Assembly: GCA_963850525.1 (NCBI GenBank)
Contig: CAWKLQ010000008.1
Location: 806,001-870,000 of the forward strand
Length of the DNA stretch: 64,000 nucleotides
Direction of reading: 5' to 3'
Source of the DNA: JAEMQF01 sp963850525
GTDB lineage: Bacteria > Pseudomonadota > Gammaproteobacteria > Burkholderiales > Burkholderiaceae_C
Under the pieces are notes generated by a model that saw only the letters and a program-made list of their open reading frames with translations, had not been told where the DNA came from and searched no databases. The stretch's first letter is position 1; the number at the start of each line of letters is the position of its first letter. The translations under genes and the position numbers were made by a program. This document shows, piece after piece, positions 7,100-16,041 of this stretch.

Positions 7100-8845
7100 A
7101 TGGCGACAATTCAACGACGCGCGTATGCGGAAATGTTCGGCCCCACGGTGGGCGACCGGGTGCGCCTGGCCGACACGGAACTCATCATCGAAGTCGAATC
7201 CGACCTCACCCTGAACGCGGGAGGCTACGGCGAAGAAGTGAAATTCGGCGGCGGCAAGACGATCCGCGACGGCATGGGCCAGAGCCAGCGAGTCAACGGC
7301 CCGGGCGCAAGCGACGCCGTCGATTGCGTCATCACGAATGCGCTGATCGTCGACCACTGGGGAATCGTCAAGGCCGACATCGGGATTCGCGGCTCGCGAA
7401 TCGCCGCGATCGGCAAGGCCGGCAACCCGGACGTGCAGCCGGGAGTCGACATCGTCATCGGCCCGGGAACGGAAATCATCGCTGGCGAGGGAATGATCGT
7501 CACGGCGGGCGGCATCGACTCGCACATCCACTTCATCTGCCCGCAGCAAATTGAAGAGGCGTTGGCGAGCGGCGTGACGACGATGTTAGGGGGCGGCACC
7601 GGCCCGGCGACCGGCACGTTTGCGACGACGTGCACGCCCGGGCCGGCGAACCTGGCACGCATGCTGCAAGCCGCAGACGGCTTTGCGATGAACCTGGGTT
7701 TTCTCGGCAAGGGCAACGCGAGCCGACCCGAATCCTTGCGCCAGCAGGTCGAGGCCGGAGCGATCGGCTTGAAGCTGCACGAAGACTGGGGCACAACGCC
7801 CGCGGCGATCGACTGTTGTTTGAGCGTTGCCGAAGAGACCGATACGCAGGTTGCGATCCACAGCGACACGCTCAACGAATCGGGATTCGTCGAGAACACG
7901 ATTGCCGCGACAAAGGGCCGCACGCTCTGCGCCTTCCACACCGAAGGCGCGGGCGGCGGCCACGCGCCGGACATCCTGCGCGTCGTCGGCGAAGCAAACT
8001 TCCTGCCGAGTTCGACGAACCCGACGATGCCCTACACCGTGAACACGCTGGACGAGCACGTCGACATGCTGATGGTGTGCCACCACCTGGACCCGAACAT
8101 CGCCGAGGACCTGGCGTTTGCCGAAAGCCGCATCCGCAAGGAGACGATCGCCGCCGAAGACGTGCTGCACGACCTGGGCGCGATCAGCATGTTCAGCTCC
8201 GACTCGCAGGCGATGGGGCGCGTCGGCGAAGTCATTCTGCGCTGCTGGCAGACGGCCCACAAGATGAAGGTGCAGCGCGGCAAGCTGCCGAGCCCGAACG
8301 GCCTGGTGGGGGACGGCGAGCGCAATGACAACGCGCGCGCGAAACGCTACGTCGCGAAATACACGATCAACCCGGCGCTCGCGCACGGCATTTCGCACGA
8401 GGTGGGAAGCATCGAAGTCGGCAAGTGGGCCGACTTGGTGCTCTGGAAGCCGGCGTTCTTCGGCATCAAGCCTTCGCTGATTCTCAAAGGCGGCTTCATC
8501 GCCGCGGCGGCGATGGGCGACCCGAACGCGTCGATCCCGACGCCGCAGCCGGTGCACTACCGGCCGATGTTCGGATCGTTCGGCAGCGCAGTGCAGCAAG
8601 GTTCGCTGACCTTCATGAGCGGGCACGCGGTAGACGCAGGCCTGCGCCATCGCCTCGGCTTGAACAAGGCGGTGAGCGCAGTGCGCGGCTGCCGCGGCGT
8701 ACGCAAACAGCACATGGTGCACAACAACCACTTGCCGACCATGGAAGTGAATCCGCAGACCTACGAAGTGCGCGCCGACGGTGTGCTGCTCACGTGCGAG
8801 CCGGCGAGCGTGTTGCCGATGGCGCAGCGCTATTTTCTGTTTTGA
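7100..8845 (+). CDS. ureC: Urease alpha (catalytic) subunit
   Basis: Catalytic subunit with the dinuclear nickel centre. The metal ligands are present: HIH at residues 142 and 144, the lysine to be carbamylated (GLKLHEDWG, K225), and histidines in VAIHSDTLNE and AFHTEGAGGGHAPD. The flap motif MVCHHLDPNIAED carries the general-acid histidine (H328), and SSDSQAMGR holds the last aspartate. At 581 residues it is slightly longer than the usual ~570. Nickel insertion needs the accessory proteins; ureE, ureF and ureG lie 4 kb downstream, and ureD is not in the window. Confidence 0.98.
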   Translation: MATIQRRAYAEMFGPTVGDRVRLADTELIIEVESDLTLNAGGYGEEVKFGGGKTIRDGMGQSQRVNGPGASDAVDCVITNALIVDHWGIVKADIGIRGSRIAAIGKAGNPDVQPGVDIVIGPGTEIIAGEGMIVTAGGIDSHIHFICPQQIEEALASGVTTMLGGGTGPATGTFATTCTPGPANLARMLQAADGFAMNLGFLGKGNASRPESLRQQVEAGAIGLKLHEDWGTTPAAIDCCLSVAEETDTQVAIHSDTLNESGFVENTIAATKGRTLCAFHTEGAGGGHAPDILRVVGEANFLPSSTNPTMPYTVNTLDEHVDMLMVCHHLDPNIAEDLAFAESRIRKETIAAEDVLHDLGAISMFSSDSQAMGRVGEVILRCWQTAHKMKVQRGKLPSPNGLVGDGERNDNARAKRYVAKYTINPALAHGISHEVGSIEVGKWADLVLWKPAFFGIKPSLILKGGFIAAAAMGDPNASIPTPQPVHYRPMFGSFGSAVQQGSLTFMSGHAVDAGLRHRLGLNKAVSAVRGCRGVRKQHMVHNNHLPTMEVNPQTYEVRADGVLLTCEPASVLPMAQRYFLF

Positions 8846-8886
8846 CGCTTCGCAAGTCGGTGACGCGCCGGCCGGGGTTTGACACC

Positions 8887-9822
8887 ATGCACGCCAATCC
8901 CATCGACCTCGTCGCGATCGGCGAGCCGCTGATCGAATTCAACCAGCGCGATCCGGCGCGCCCCGAATTCCAGATGGGCTTCGGCGGCGACACGTCGAAC
9001 GCCGTGATCGCCGCGGCGCGCCTGGGAGCGCGCTGCGCCTATATCACCCAAGTCGGCGATGACAGTTTTGGCAGCGCGCTGCTCGCCTTGTGGCAGCGCG
9101 AAGGCGTGCTCCTTGATGGCGTGCGCGTGATCGCCGGCGCGCCCACAGGCATTTACTTCGTGAGCCACGGCGCACGCGGCCACGAATTCACCTACCGGCG
9201 CGCCGGCAGTGCCGCGAGCCTGATGACGCCCGCCGGGTTGCCGCGCGAATTGCTCACCCGCGCGGCGCAGTTGCACGTGTCAGGAATAACGCTCGCGATC
9301 AGCGAGGGCGCGTGCGACACGGCGTTCGAAGCGATCGCCATCGCGCGCGGCGCGGGTGCGCGCATCAGCTTCGACCTGAATCACCGACCGCGCTTGTGGT
9401 CGGCGGCGCGCGCGCTGGAGCTCACGCGCAGGGTCTTGCCGCTCTGCGACCTGTTCCTTCCGGGCGTCGATGAAATCGCGTTGCTGACCGGCCTCGAGCA
9501 ACCCGCCGACATCATCGACTGGGCGCACGCGCAGGGCGCGCGCGCCGTCGTGCTCAAGCTCGGTGCGATGGGCTGCCTGGTCTCGACGGGCTCGCAAAGC
9601 ATTGCGCTCGCCGGCTACGCCGTCACGCCGGTAGACGCCACCGGCGCCGGCGACTGTTTCGCCGGTGCATTGTTGTCGCAGCTTGCCCGCGGCGCAACGC
9701 TCGTCGACGCGGCGCGCGTCGCGAACGTCGCCGCCGCACTCAGCACGCAGGGCTTCGGCGCCGTCGAGCCGCTGCCGCGCTGGGCGCAGGTTCAGCCCCT
9801 GCTTCGCGGCAGCGATACTTGA
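8887..9822 (+). CDS. PfkB-family sugar kinase, probably 2-keto-3-deoxygluconate kinase
   Basis: ATP-dependent carbohydrate kinase of the ribokinase/PfkB fold, 311 residues. The N-terminal AIGEPLIEFNQ and FGGDTSNAVIAAARLG (PfkB signature 1), and the C-terminal DATGAGDCFAGALLSQLARG (signature 2, with the catalytic aspartate in GAGD), are intact. The opening 'GEPLIEF' and the TGIYFVSHGARGHEFTYRRAGSAAS block resemble KdgK, but fructokinase-like activity cannot be excluded. It sits 41 bases after ureC with no evident functional link to urease. Its stop overlaps the possible TTG start of the next gene. Confidence 0.8.
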   Translation: MHANPIDLVAIGEPLIEFNQRDPARPEFQMGFGGDTSNAVIAAARLGARCAYITQVGDDSFGSALLALWQREGVLLDGVRVIAGAPTGIYFVSHGARGHEFTYRRAGSAASLMTPAGLPRELLTRAAQLHVSGITLAISEGACDTAFEAIAIARGAGARISFDLNHRPRLWSAARALELTRRVLPLCDLFLPGVDEIALLTGLEQPADIIDWAHAQGARAVVLKLGAMGCLVSTGSQSIALAGYAVTPVDATGAGDCFAGALLSQLARGATLVDAARVANVAAALSTQGFGAVEPLPRWAQVQPLLRGSDT

Positions 9823-9848
9823 TTCATGAAGCGCAGACGCTGCACGCC

Positions 9849-10985
9849 GTGACAACCGACGCTCTCATCATCGGCGCCGGCCCGGCCGGGCTGGCGGTGG
9901 CGGGTTGCCTGGTGCAGCGGGGTCTGCAGCCGCTCGTCATCGACAAAGCTCATCACGTCGGCGCCGCGTGGCGCGGCCATTACGAGCGACTGCATTTGCA
10001 CACCGTGAAAACGCTGTCTGCCCTGCCCGGCATGGCGTTTGCAGACGCTGCGCCGCGCTATGTGCCACGCCAAGGCGTGGTCGACTATCTGAGCGGCTAC
10101 GCGCAACACCACGGCATCGAGCCATCGCTCGGCGAAGAGGCGCTCGCCATCACTCCGGGCGACACCGGTTGGCGCATTCGAACCGCGACGGGGCGCGAGT
10201 TGATTTCGCGCAGCGTCGTGCTTGCCAGCGGCGCGAATAACGTTCCGGTCGTGCCCGTGATCGCGGGCCAGGCGTCGTTCCGCGGCCGCGTGCTGCACAG
10301 CCGGGACTATCGCAACGCCGCGCCATTTGCCGGCCAGCGCGTGCTCGTCGTCGGCATGGGCAACACCGGCGCGGAAATCGCGCTCGACCTTGCTGAGCAC
10401 GGCGTGCGAACGGCCCTGTCGGTGCGCTCGCCCGTGAACATGGTGTACCGCGACGTGCTCGGCCGGCCGACGCAGGTGTCGTCGATTCTGTTGTCGAAAT
10501 TGCCGACCGCGTGGGGCGATGCGCTCGCGACGCTGCTCCGCAACTTGACGGTGGGCGACCTGAGCCGCTGGGGCCTGCGCACCGCACCGATTTCGCCGCT
10601 GCGCCAATTGCGCGAGCACGGCAAGACGCCGGTGATCGACGTCGGCACGCTCGCTTACATCAAGCGTGGCCAGATCGCCGTGCACCCTGGAATCGACACC
10701 TTCACGCCGCAGGGGATACGCTTCATCGATGGCAGCGAGCGTGCCTTTGACGCAGTGATTCTCGCCACCGGCTACGAGGCGCAAGTCGCCAAGCTGTTTC
10801 CCGGCGACCAACCCGAACTCGATGCGAACGGCATGCCGCTTCACGTGGTGGGGCGCGGCGCAATGCGCGGCGTCTATTTCGTCGGCTTCGACATTCGCCA
10901 GCCCGGTGGGCTGTTGCGCGCCATCGCGGGCCAGGCGCAGCACGTCGCGCAAGCCATCACGTCGACTCCGTCCGCGGCGCGCTGA
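9849..10985 (+). CDS. FAD/NAD(P)-dependent oxidoreductase, flavin monooxygenase-like
   Basis: Two Rossmann motifs are visible: an FAD site LIIGAGPAGLAVAGCL at the N-terminus and an NAD(P) site VLVVGMGNTGAEIALDLAEHG near residue 170. VILATGYE is the late FMO-type motif. This places it in the flavin-containing monooxygenase/YUCCA-like group acting on small organic substrates; the substrate is unknown. GTG 9849 was chosen because the FAD motif then starts close to the N-terminus. A TTG at 9819 overlapping the kinase stop is the alternative. It probably shares a transcript with the kinase and ends convergent with the cfa gene. Confidence 0.8.
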   Translation: MTTDALIIGAGPAGLAVAGCLVQRGLQPLVIDKAHHVGAAWRGHYERLHLHTVKTLSALPGMAFADAAPRYVPRQGVVDYLSGYAQHHGIEPSLGEEALAITPGDTGWRIRTATGRELISRSVVLASGANNVPVVPVIAGQASFRGRVLHSRDYRNAAPFAGQRVLVVGMGNTGAEIALDLAEHGVRTALSVRSPVNMVYRDVLGRPTQVSSILLSKLPTAWGDALATLLRNLTVGDLSRWGLRTAPISPLRQLREHGKTPVIDVGTLAYIKRGQIAVHPGIDTFTPQGIRFIDGSERAFDAVILATGYEAQVAKLFPGDQPELDANGMPLHVVGRGAMRGVYFVGFDIRQPGGLLRAIAGQAQHVAQAITSTPSAAR

Positions 10986-11015
10986 AGCGCGCCAATCCAG
11001 TTCACGCCGTGCGCG

Positions 11016-12371
11016 CTACTGCGACGGCCCGACGCCCTTGCCCGGTGCGGCCGCGGCGTAGATGTCGCGGCGCGTCAGCGGCACCGAAGGCGAACCCTCG
11101 CGCCGCTTGCCGGTCAGGACCTGGTAAATCCCCGTCCCACCCGCTTCGAACTCGAGTGCACACGCCGCCATGTAGAGGCGCCACACGCGGTATGTCGCCT
11201 CGTTGACGTGTTGCAGCGCCTCGTCGCGCCGCGCCTCCAGGCGCTGCACCCAGCGGCGCAGCGTCATCGCGTAGTGCGGGCGAAGCGCTTCGACGTCGAG
11301 AATCTCGAAACCGGCGCGCTCCATGCCGCGCTGCACGTTGCTCACGGTGTCGAGCTCGCCGTCGGGGAATACGTAGCGGTTGATGAAGTCGCTCACCAAG
11401 CCGGGCTGCCAGCCTTCTTCGTCGTGCGTGATGCCGTGGTTCAGGAACAAGCCGTCGTCGCGCAGCACGCGGTACACCGTCGCGTTGTAGGCGGGCAGAT
11501 TCGCCAGCCCCACGTGTTCGAACATGCCCACGCTGGACACCCGGTCGTAGACGCCCTCGCCTTTCAAATCGCGGTAGTCGAGCAGCTCGAGCGTGACCCG
11601 GTCCTGCAAGCCTGCGGAGGCGACGCGTGCCTGCGCGAGTTCGAGCTGTTGGCGGCTGAGCGTGATGCCGTGCGCGTGCACCCCATAGTGTTGCGCCGCC
11701 CACATCGCCAAGGCGCCCCAGCCGCAGCCGATGTCGAGCAGGCGCTGCCCCGGCTGCAGGCGCAGTTTGCGGCAGATGTGGTCGAGCTTGTTGCGCTGCG
11801 CCTGGTCGATGGAATCGTCCACCGACTCGAAGTAGGCGCACGAATAGACCATTTTCTCGTCGAGCCAGAGCCGGTAGAACTCATTCGAGACGTCGTAGTG
11901 GAAGGCGATTGCGGCGCGGTCGGTGTCGCGCGAGTGGCGGTGCCGGAACGGCCCCGCATCACCTGCCGCGCCCGCTGCGGTGGGCGAAATCACGAGACGC
12001 CGGCGTTTGGGCAAACGCAGCGCGTCGCGCCACAGCGCCAGCCGCTCGCGCGTGCTCAGCGACAAGGCCTGGAAATGCGTCTTGAGGCGCAGCGCGGCGT
12101 ACAAGTCGCCCTCGAAATCGAGCAGGCCGCGGAAGTGCGCCTCGACGAGCAGCAACGGGTTGCGCTGCAGCACGAGTTCGCGCAGCACCGTCGGGTCGCG
12201 CACGACCATCGTGAACTCCGGCGCTGCGGGCCCCAGGCGCAGGACGGTGTCGTTCCACAGGTGCAGCGCGACCGACCCGCGAAATCCGCGCAGCAACCGC
12301 TGCACGATTCGTTGCGCCGCCTCAACCGCCGATAGTTCGCTGCCGGGCAGCGTGGAAACCAGGGTGTTCAT
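11016..12371 (-). CDS. cfa: Cyclopropane-fatty-acyl-phospholipid synthase family methyltransferase
   Basis: SAM-dependent enzyme that adds a methylene group across double bonds of membrane phospholipid acyl chains; 451 residues. AIAFHYDVSNEFYRLWLDEKMVYSCAYF and the SAM-binding LLDIGCGWGALAMWAAQHYG are diagnostic, followed by SVGMFEHVG and FLNHGITHD. The ATG at 12371 has a near-perfect ribosome-binding site (AAGGAGG) at good spacing. It is on the strand opposite to the urease genes and splits them. The first ~130 residues are the usual N-terminal substrate domain. Confidence 0.92.
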   Translation of the reverse strand: MNTLVSTLPGSELSAVEAAQRIVQRLLRGFRGSVALHLWNDTVLRLGPAAPEFTMVVRDPTVLRELVLQRNPLLLVEAHFRGLLDFEGDLYAALRLKTHFQALSLSTRERLALWRDALRLPKRRRLVISPTAAGAAGDAGPFRHRHSRDTDRAAIAFHYDVSNEFYRLWLDEKMVYSCAYFESVDDSIDQAQRNKLDHICRKLRLQPGQRLLDIGCGWGALAMWAAQHYGVHAHGITLSRQQLELAQARVASAGLQDRVTLELLDYRDLKGEGVYDRVSSVGMFEHVGLANLPAYNATVYRVLRDDGLFLNHGITHDEEGWQPGLVSDFINRYVFPDGELDTVSNVQRGMERAGFEILDVEALRPHYAMTLRRWVQRLEARRDEALQHVNEATYRVWRLYMAACALEFEAGGTGIYQVLTGKRREGSPSVPLTRRDIYAAAAPGKGVGPSQ

Positions 12372-12615
12372 GCGTTGCCTCCTTGACTGCCGATACCCTT
12401 GCGCGTGGTTCCTTTCAACCCCATACAGCAAAATCTTGGCGTGAAGTGGCGCGCAGCGCAATAGCGAAACACCTGAGCGCGGGGTTGCACCCCGACGCCG
12501 GGTTGTCGTGGCGCAACTCGCGTCGCTGATACCCCTGTCGCGCCACCCTACGCCGCGGCGCCAGGGTCGCAGCGGCAAAACGCTGGCACACTGGCGACCC
12601 GACTTGGCCACCCCC

Positions 12616-13209
12616 ATGCTGCTCGCGAACCGATTGATCCCCCAAGGCCGCGGCCTCGCACCCGCGCTGATCAAACGCGCAGCGACGCTCGAACTCGACT
12701 GGGACGTGCGCCAGAAAAGCCGCTTCGACGCGACCGACAGCCAGGGCCGCGCGTTCGGCGTGGTCCTGCCGCGCGGCCAGGTAGTGCGCGGCGGCGACGT
12801 GCTGGTGGCGCAAGACGGCTCGCTGATCCGCATCATCGCCGCGCCCCAGCCGGTGCTCGTGGTGCGCCACTGCAGCGAACACGGCGCACCGTTCGACCTG
12901 CTGCGCGCCGCGTACCACCTGGGGAACCGGCATGTGCAACTCGAACTCAATCCGGACCACCTGAAGTTGGAGGCCGACCATGTGCTGGCCGACATGCTGC
13001 GCCAGATGCATTTGATCGTCACGCAAGACGTGCTGCCATTCGAACCCGAATCCGGCGCCTACGCCGCGCAGCCTGGGCACGGCCACGGGCACAGCCACGA
13101 CCCTTCACACGCGCATTCGCATGACCATTCGCACGACCATTCGCACGAGCACCGGCACGAGCACGAGCACGAGCACGGCCATGGCCACGACCACTCGAAA
13201 CACCCTTGA
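12616..13209 (+). CDS. ureE: Urease accessory protein UreE (nickel metallochaperone)
   Basis: Nickel carrier that delivers metal to the urease activation complex. It has 197 residues, with the core LANRLIPQG, FGVVLPRGQVVRGGDVL, AYHLGNRHVQLELNPDHLKLEADHVLADML. The C-terminal ~45 residues are an exceptionally histidine-rich tail (alternating H with G, S, D, E) for nickel binding or storage. ATG 12616 begins directly at the conserved N-terminus; the open frame extends upstream without family similarity. The tail's DNA also carries the first codons of ureF in another frame. Confidence 0.95.
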   Translation: MLLANRLIPQGRGLAPALIKRAATLELDWDVRQKSRFDATDSQGRAFGVVLPRGQVVRGGDVLVAQDGSLIRIIAAPQPVLVVRHCSEHGAPFDLLRAAYHLGNRHVQLELNPDHLKLEADHVLADMLRQMHLIVTQDVLPFEPESGAYAAQPGHGHGHSHDPSHAHSHDHSHDHSHEHRHEHEHEHGHGHDHSKHP

Positions 13210-13915
13210 TCGCGCTCCGGCGAGCCTCGACGCGACTACCCTGCTGCGCCTGATGCAGCTCACCTCGCCGGCTTTGCCGGTGGGGGGATTCAGCTACTCC
13301 GAGGGGCTGGAAGCGGCGGTGGAGGCACGCCTCGTCGTCGACGAGCCGCAGGCCACGTTGTGGTTGCTCGACCAGCTGCACCTCGGCCTGGCGCGATGCG
13401 AGCTTGCAGTGGCGGCAAAGGCTTTCGACGCGTGGCAGAACGAGGACGCGGCTGCGCTCGCGGACCTCAACGCCTGGGTGCAACGCACCCGCGAGAGTGC
13501 CGAACTGCGCCAGCAAAGCGAACAAATGGGGCGCTCGCTGCTCGCCTGGCTGCGCAATCGCCCCGCTTGCGATAGTGACGAATCGCGGCTCGCGCTGCTC
13601 GGTGCGCTTCAGCCCGCACCGAACTGGGTGCTGGCGTTCGCGCTGGCTGCCGTGCAAACCGGCGCGACACAGCGCGACGCGCTGCTCAGCCTGGCCTTCG
13701 CCTGGGCCGAGAACATGGTCCAGGCAGCGATGAAGTGCGTGCCGCTCGGTCAGGCGTCGGCGCAGCGCATGCTGGCCGCGCTCATCGAACAGATTCCCGG
13801 CGCTGTAGACCACGCCGTTTCACTGCCCGAAGCAGAGCGCCAGGCCTTTACCCCGATGCTGGCGATTCTTTCGGCGCAGCACGAAACCCAGTACTCGCGG
13901 CTGTTCCGGTCATGA
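13181..13915 (+). CDS. ureF: Urease accessory protein UreF
   Basis: GTPase-interacting accessory protein of the UreDFG nickel-insertion complex, 244 residues from ATG 13181. LLRLMQLTSPALPVGGFSYS and the C-terminal ILSAQHETQYSRLFRS are family signatures, with the central ALAAVQTGATQRDALLSLAFAWAENMVQAAMK. The chosen ATG lies inside the histidine-tail codons of ureE, a 29-base overlap. An ATG further in (13253) would remove the conserved LLRL start, so the overlap is favoured. Confidence 0.93.
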   Translation: MATTTRNTLDRAPASLDATTLLRLMQLTSPALPVGGFSYSEGLEAAVEARLVVDEPQATLWLLDQLHLGLARCELAVAAKAFDAWQNEDAAALADLNAWVQRTRESAELRQQSEQMGRSLLAWLRNRPACDSDESRLALLGALQPAPNWVLAFALAAVQTGATQRDALLSLAFAWAENMVQAAMKCVPLGQASAQRMLAALIEQIPGAVDHAVSLPEAERQAFTPMLAILSAQHETQYSRLFRS

Positions 13916-13934
13916 TGCGTTGACAATCCACCGC

Positions 13935-14588
13935 ATGACTTCCCCTTTGCACCACATCGCCGGTCGCACGCGCAAACTCCCGCCGCTGCGCGTGGGCGTC
14001 GGCGGGCCTGTCGGCTCGGGCAAGACGACGCTCGTCGAAATGTTGTGCAAGGCGATGCGCGATCGCTACGACCTCGTCGTCGTGACGAACGACATTTATA
14101 CGAAAGAAGACCAGCGGCTGCTCACCGTCGCCGGCGCGCTGCCGGCCGAGCGCATCATGGGTGTGGAGACCGGCGGCTGCCCGCACACGGCGATTCGCGA
14201 AGACGCGTCGATCAACCTCGAAGCGGTAGACCGCATGCTCGAGAAGTTTCCGAACGCCGACATCGTGTTCATCGAAAGCGGCGGCGATAACCTCGCGGCG
14301 ACGTTCAGCCCGGAACTGTCGGACCTGACGATTTACGTGATCGACGTCGCCGCGGGCGAGAAGATTCCGCGCAAGGGCGGCCCCGGCATCACGAAGAGCG
14401 ACCTCTTTGTCATCAACAAGACCGATCTCGCGCCCTACGTGGGCGCGAGCCTTGACGTGATGCGCACCGACACGCTGCGCATGCGCGGCAGCAAACCATT
14501 CGTCATGAGCAACTTGAAGACGCTCGTCGGCCTGGCCGACGTGGTGCGCTTCATCGAGACCAAGGGCTTGTTGCTCGCCGCGGCCTGA
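13935..14588 (+). CDS. ureG: Urease accessory GTPase UreG
   Basis: SIMIBI-class GTPase that drives nickel insertion into urease, 217 residues. The P-loop GVGGPVGSGKTTLVEML, the nickel-binding CPH motif in GVETGGCPHTAIREDAS, the ESGGDNLAATFSPELSD block and the guanine motif NKTD are all intact. ATG 13935 is 19 bases after ureF. It completes ureEFG; UreD, the fourth partner of the activation complex, is not encoded in the window. Confidence 0.96.
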   Translation: MTSPLHHIAGRTRKLPPLRVGVGGPVGSGKTTLVEMLCKAMRDRYDLVVVTNDIYTKEDQRLLTVAGALPAERIMGVETGGCPHTAIREDASINLEAVDRMLEKFPNADIVFIESGGDNLAATFSPELSDLTIYVIDVAAGEKIPRKGGPGITKSDLFVINKTDLAPYVGASLDVMRTDTLRMRGSKPFVMSNLKTLVGLADVVRFIETKGLLLAAA

Positions 14589-14611
14589 GTTGCCGAGGCG
14601 CGCGGGGCGCT

Positions 14612-15631
14612 TCAGCGAATCGCGCTCAGGCTGTGCAGCGCCTTCACCGCGCCCGCACCGATGGACGCGCCGAAACGTTTCGCCAGGCGCTCGGCGACGT
14701 TTTCCTTGGGCGTGTAGTCGATCACCTCGGCGGCGTGGATCACATCGCGCGCCACATAGTCCAGGCTGCCCAGTTTGTCGACGAGCCCCAGTTCGAGCGC
14801 CTTTTCGCCATTCCAGAAAAGCCCGCTGAATGTGTCGGGCGACTCCTTGAGGCGCTCGCCGCGCCCTTGTTTGACGACGCCGATGAACTGCTGGTGAATC
14901 TGGTCGAGCATCGCCTGCACGTGGGCACGATGTTTGGGCGAGAGCGGCGAAAACGGGTCGCCCACGCCCTTGTTCTCGCCGGCTGTCATCAGACGCCGTT
15001 CGACGCCGAGTTTTTCCATCGTGCCCGTGAAGCCGAAGCCGTCCATCAGCACGCCGATCGAACCGACGAGCGACGCCTTGTCGGCATAAATCTCGTCGGC
15101 CGCGACGGCGATGTAGTAGGCCCCTGAGGCGCACGCTTCTTCGACGACGGCGTAGACCTTCTTGCCGTGCAGCGCCTTGAGGCGGCGAATTTCGTCGTGC
15201 ACGATGCCGGCCTGCACCGGGCTACCACCGGGCGAGTTGATGCGGATCACGACGGCCAGCGCGCCGGAATCTTCGAACGCGGCCTTCAGGCCGGAAATCA
15301 GGATCTCGGCACTGGCGTCGCTTTCGGCGGAGATTTCGCCGCGCACTTCGACCATCGCCGTGTGCGGGCCGCTCGGGGCAGCGACGCGCCCGCGCGACGA
15401 GAGCAAGATTACGCCGATCACCAGCAGCAACAGCAGCCACGTCACGCGCTTGACGATGCGCCAGCGCCGCTCCGAGCGACGCTCCTGCAGCACGTCTTGC
15501 GCGAGTTTCACGAGCGCCGCGCCCCAGGGTGGCGGCGCTGCGCCGGGCGGCGCCGCCTCCGCGGAGGCAGGGGCCGGCCCGAGCGTGGGTTCGCGCGGGT
15601 CCGGGAGTTGCATGGAGTCGTCGCCAATCAT
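14612..15631 (-). CDS. sppA: Signal peptide peptidase SppA-like serine protease (S49)
   Basis: Membrane-anchored S49 protease that degrades cleaved signal peptides. Residues ~1-60 are a proline/alanine-rich cytoplasmic stretch, followed by one hydrophobic segment (TWLLLLLVIGVILLSS) and a periplasmic protease domain. RINSPGGSPVQ and EEACASGAYYIAVAAD carry the family motifs, the latter with the nucleophile serine (ASGAYY); SLVGSIGVL follows. At 339 residues it is the short bacterial form. It is probably co-transcribed with the Rieske, HAD and rluC genes upstream. Confidence 0.9.
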   Translation of the reverse strand: MIGDDSMQLPDPREPTLGPAPASAEAAPPGAAPPPWGAALVKLAQDVLQERRSERRWRIVKRVTWLLLLLVIGVILLSSRGRVAAPSGPHTAMVEVRGEISAESDASAEILISGLKAAFEDSGALAVVIRINSPGGSPVQAGIVHDEIRRLKALHGKKVYAVVEEACASGAYYIAVAADEIYADKASLVGSIGVLMDGFGFTGTMEKLGVERRLMTAGENKGVGDPFSPLSPKHRAHVQAMLDQIHQQFIGVVKQGRGERLKESPDTFSGLFWNGEKALELGLVDKLGSLDYVARDVIHAAEVIDYTPKENVAERLAKRFGASIGAGAVKALHSLSAIR

Positions 15632-15648
15632 GGTGAGCTTTCGTCGAG

Positions 15649-16041
15649 TCAGGGTTCAAATGCGGGCCGAGTGTCGGTGCTGGGAATCCAGAAGACCTGG
15701 CCGGCGGATTCTTCGATCGTGAGCGGCGTGAGCCGGCCGCGGCCGCACGGGCCACCGATGCAGCGCCCGTCGCGCGGCTCGTACGACGCGCCGTGGATCG
15801 AGCACAAAATGAACTCGCGCCCGGCGTCGAGAAATTCACCGGGCTGCCAGTCCATCTCCGCGGGCACGTGCGCACAGCGATTCAGGTAGGCGACAACGCG
15901 CCCGTCAAAGCGCAGCGCAAACGCCGTCGCCGGCGCGTTGTAGTGCAGCACATCGAACACCAGCGCGCGGCCTTTTTCCAGCAATTCGTGCGAGCTGCAC
16001 AGTGCTTGGGGCGGCGCCTCGGATTGCGGCAACTCAGGCAT
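15649..16041 (-). CDS. Small Rieske [2Fe-2S] protein
   Basis: A stand-alone Rieske domain of 130 residues. The cluster-binding pair is CAHV (C-x-H) and CSIHGASYEPRDGRCIGGPC (C-x-x-H). No membrane anchor or signal peptide is visible, so it is probably cytoplasmic and carries electrons for an unknown partner. The start overlaps the end of the HAD phosphatase gene by 8 bases. Proteins of this type commonly sit next to sppA and gph-like genes in Burkholderiales, but their role is unclear. Confidence 0.85.
   Translation of the reverse strand: MPELPQSEAPPQALCSSHELLEKGRALVFDVLHYNAPATAFALRFDGRVVAYLNRCAHVPAEMDWQPGEFLDAGREFILCSIHGASYEPRDGRCIGGPCGRGRLTPLTIEESAGQVFWIPSTDTRPAFEP

Noticed and set aside
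13079..13206. Tandem DNA repeat or CRISPR-like array
   Set aside because: The periodicity comes from histidine codons of the UreE tail; units are short, irregular and without spacers.
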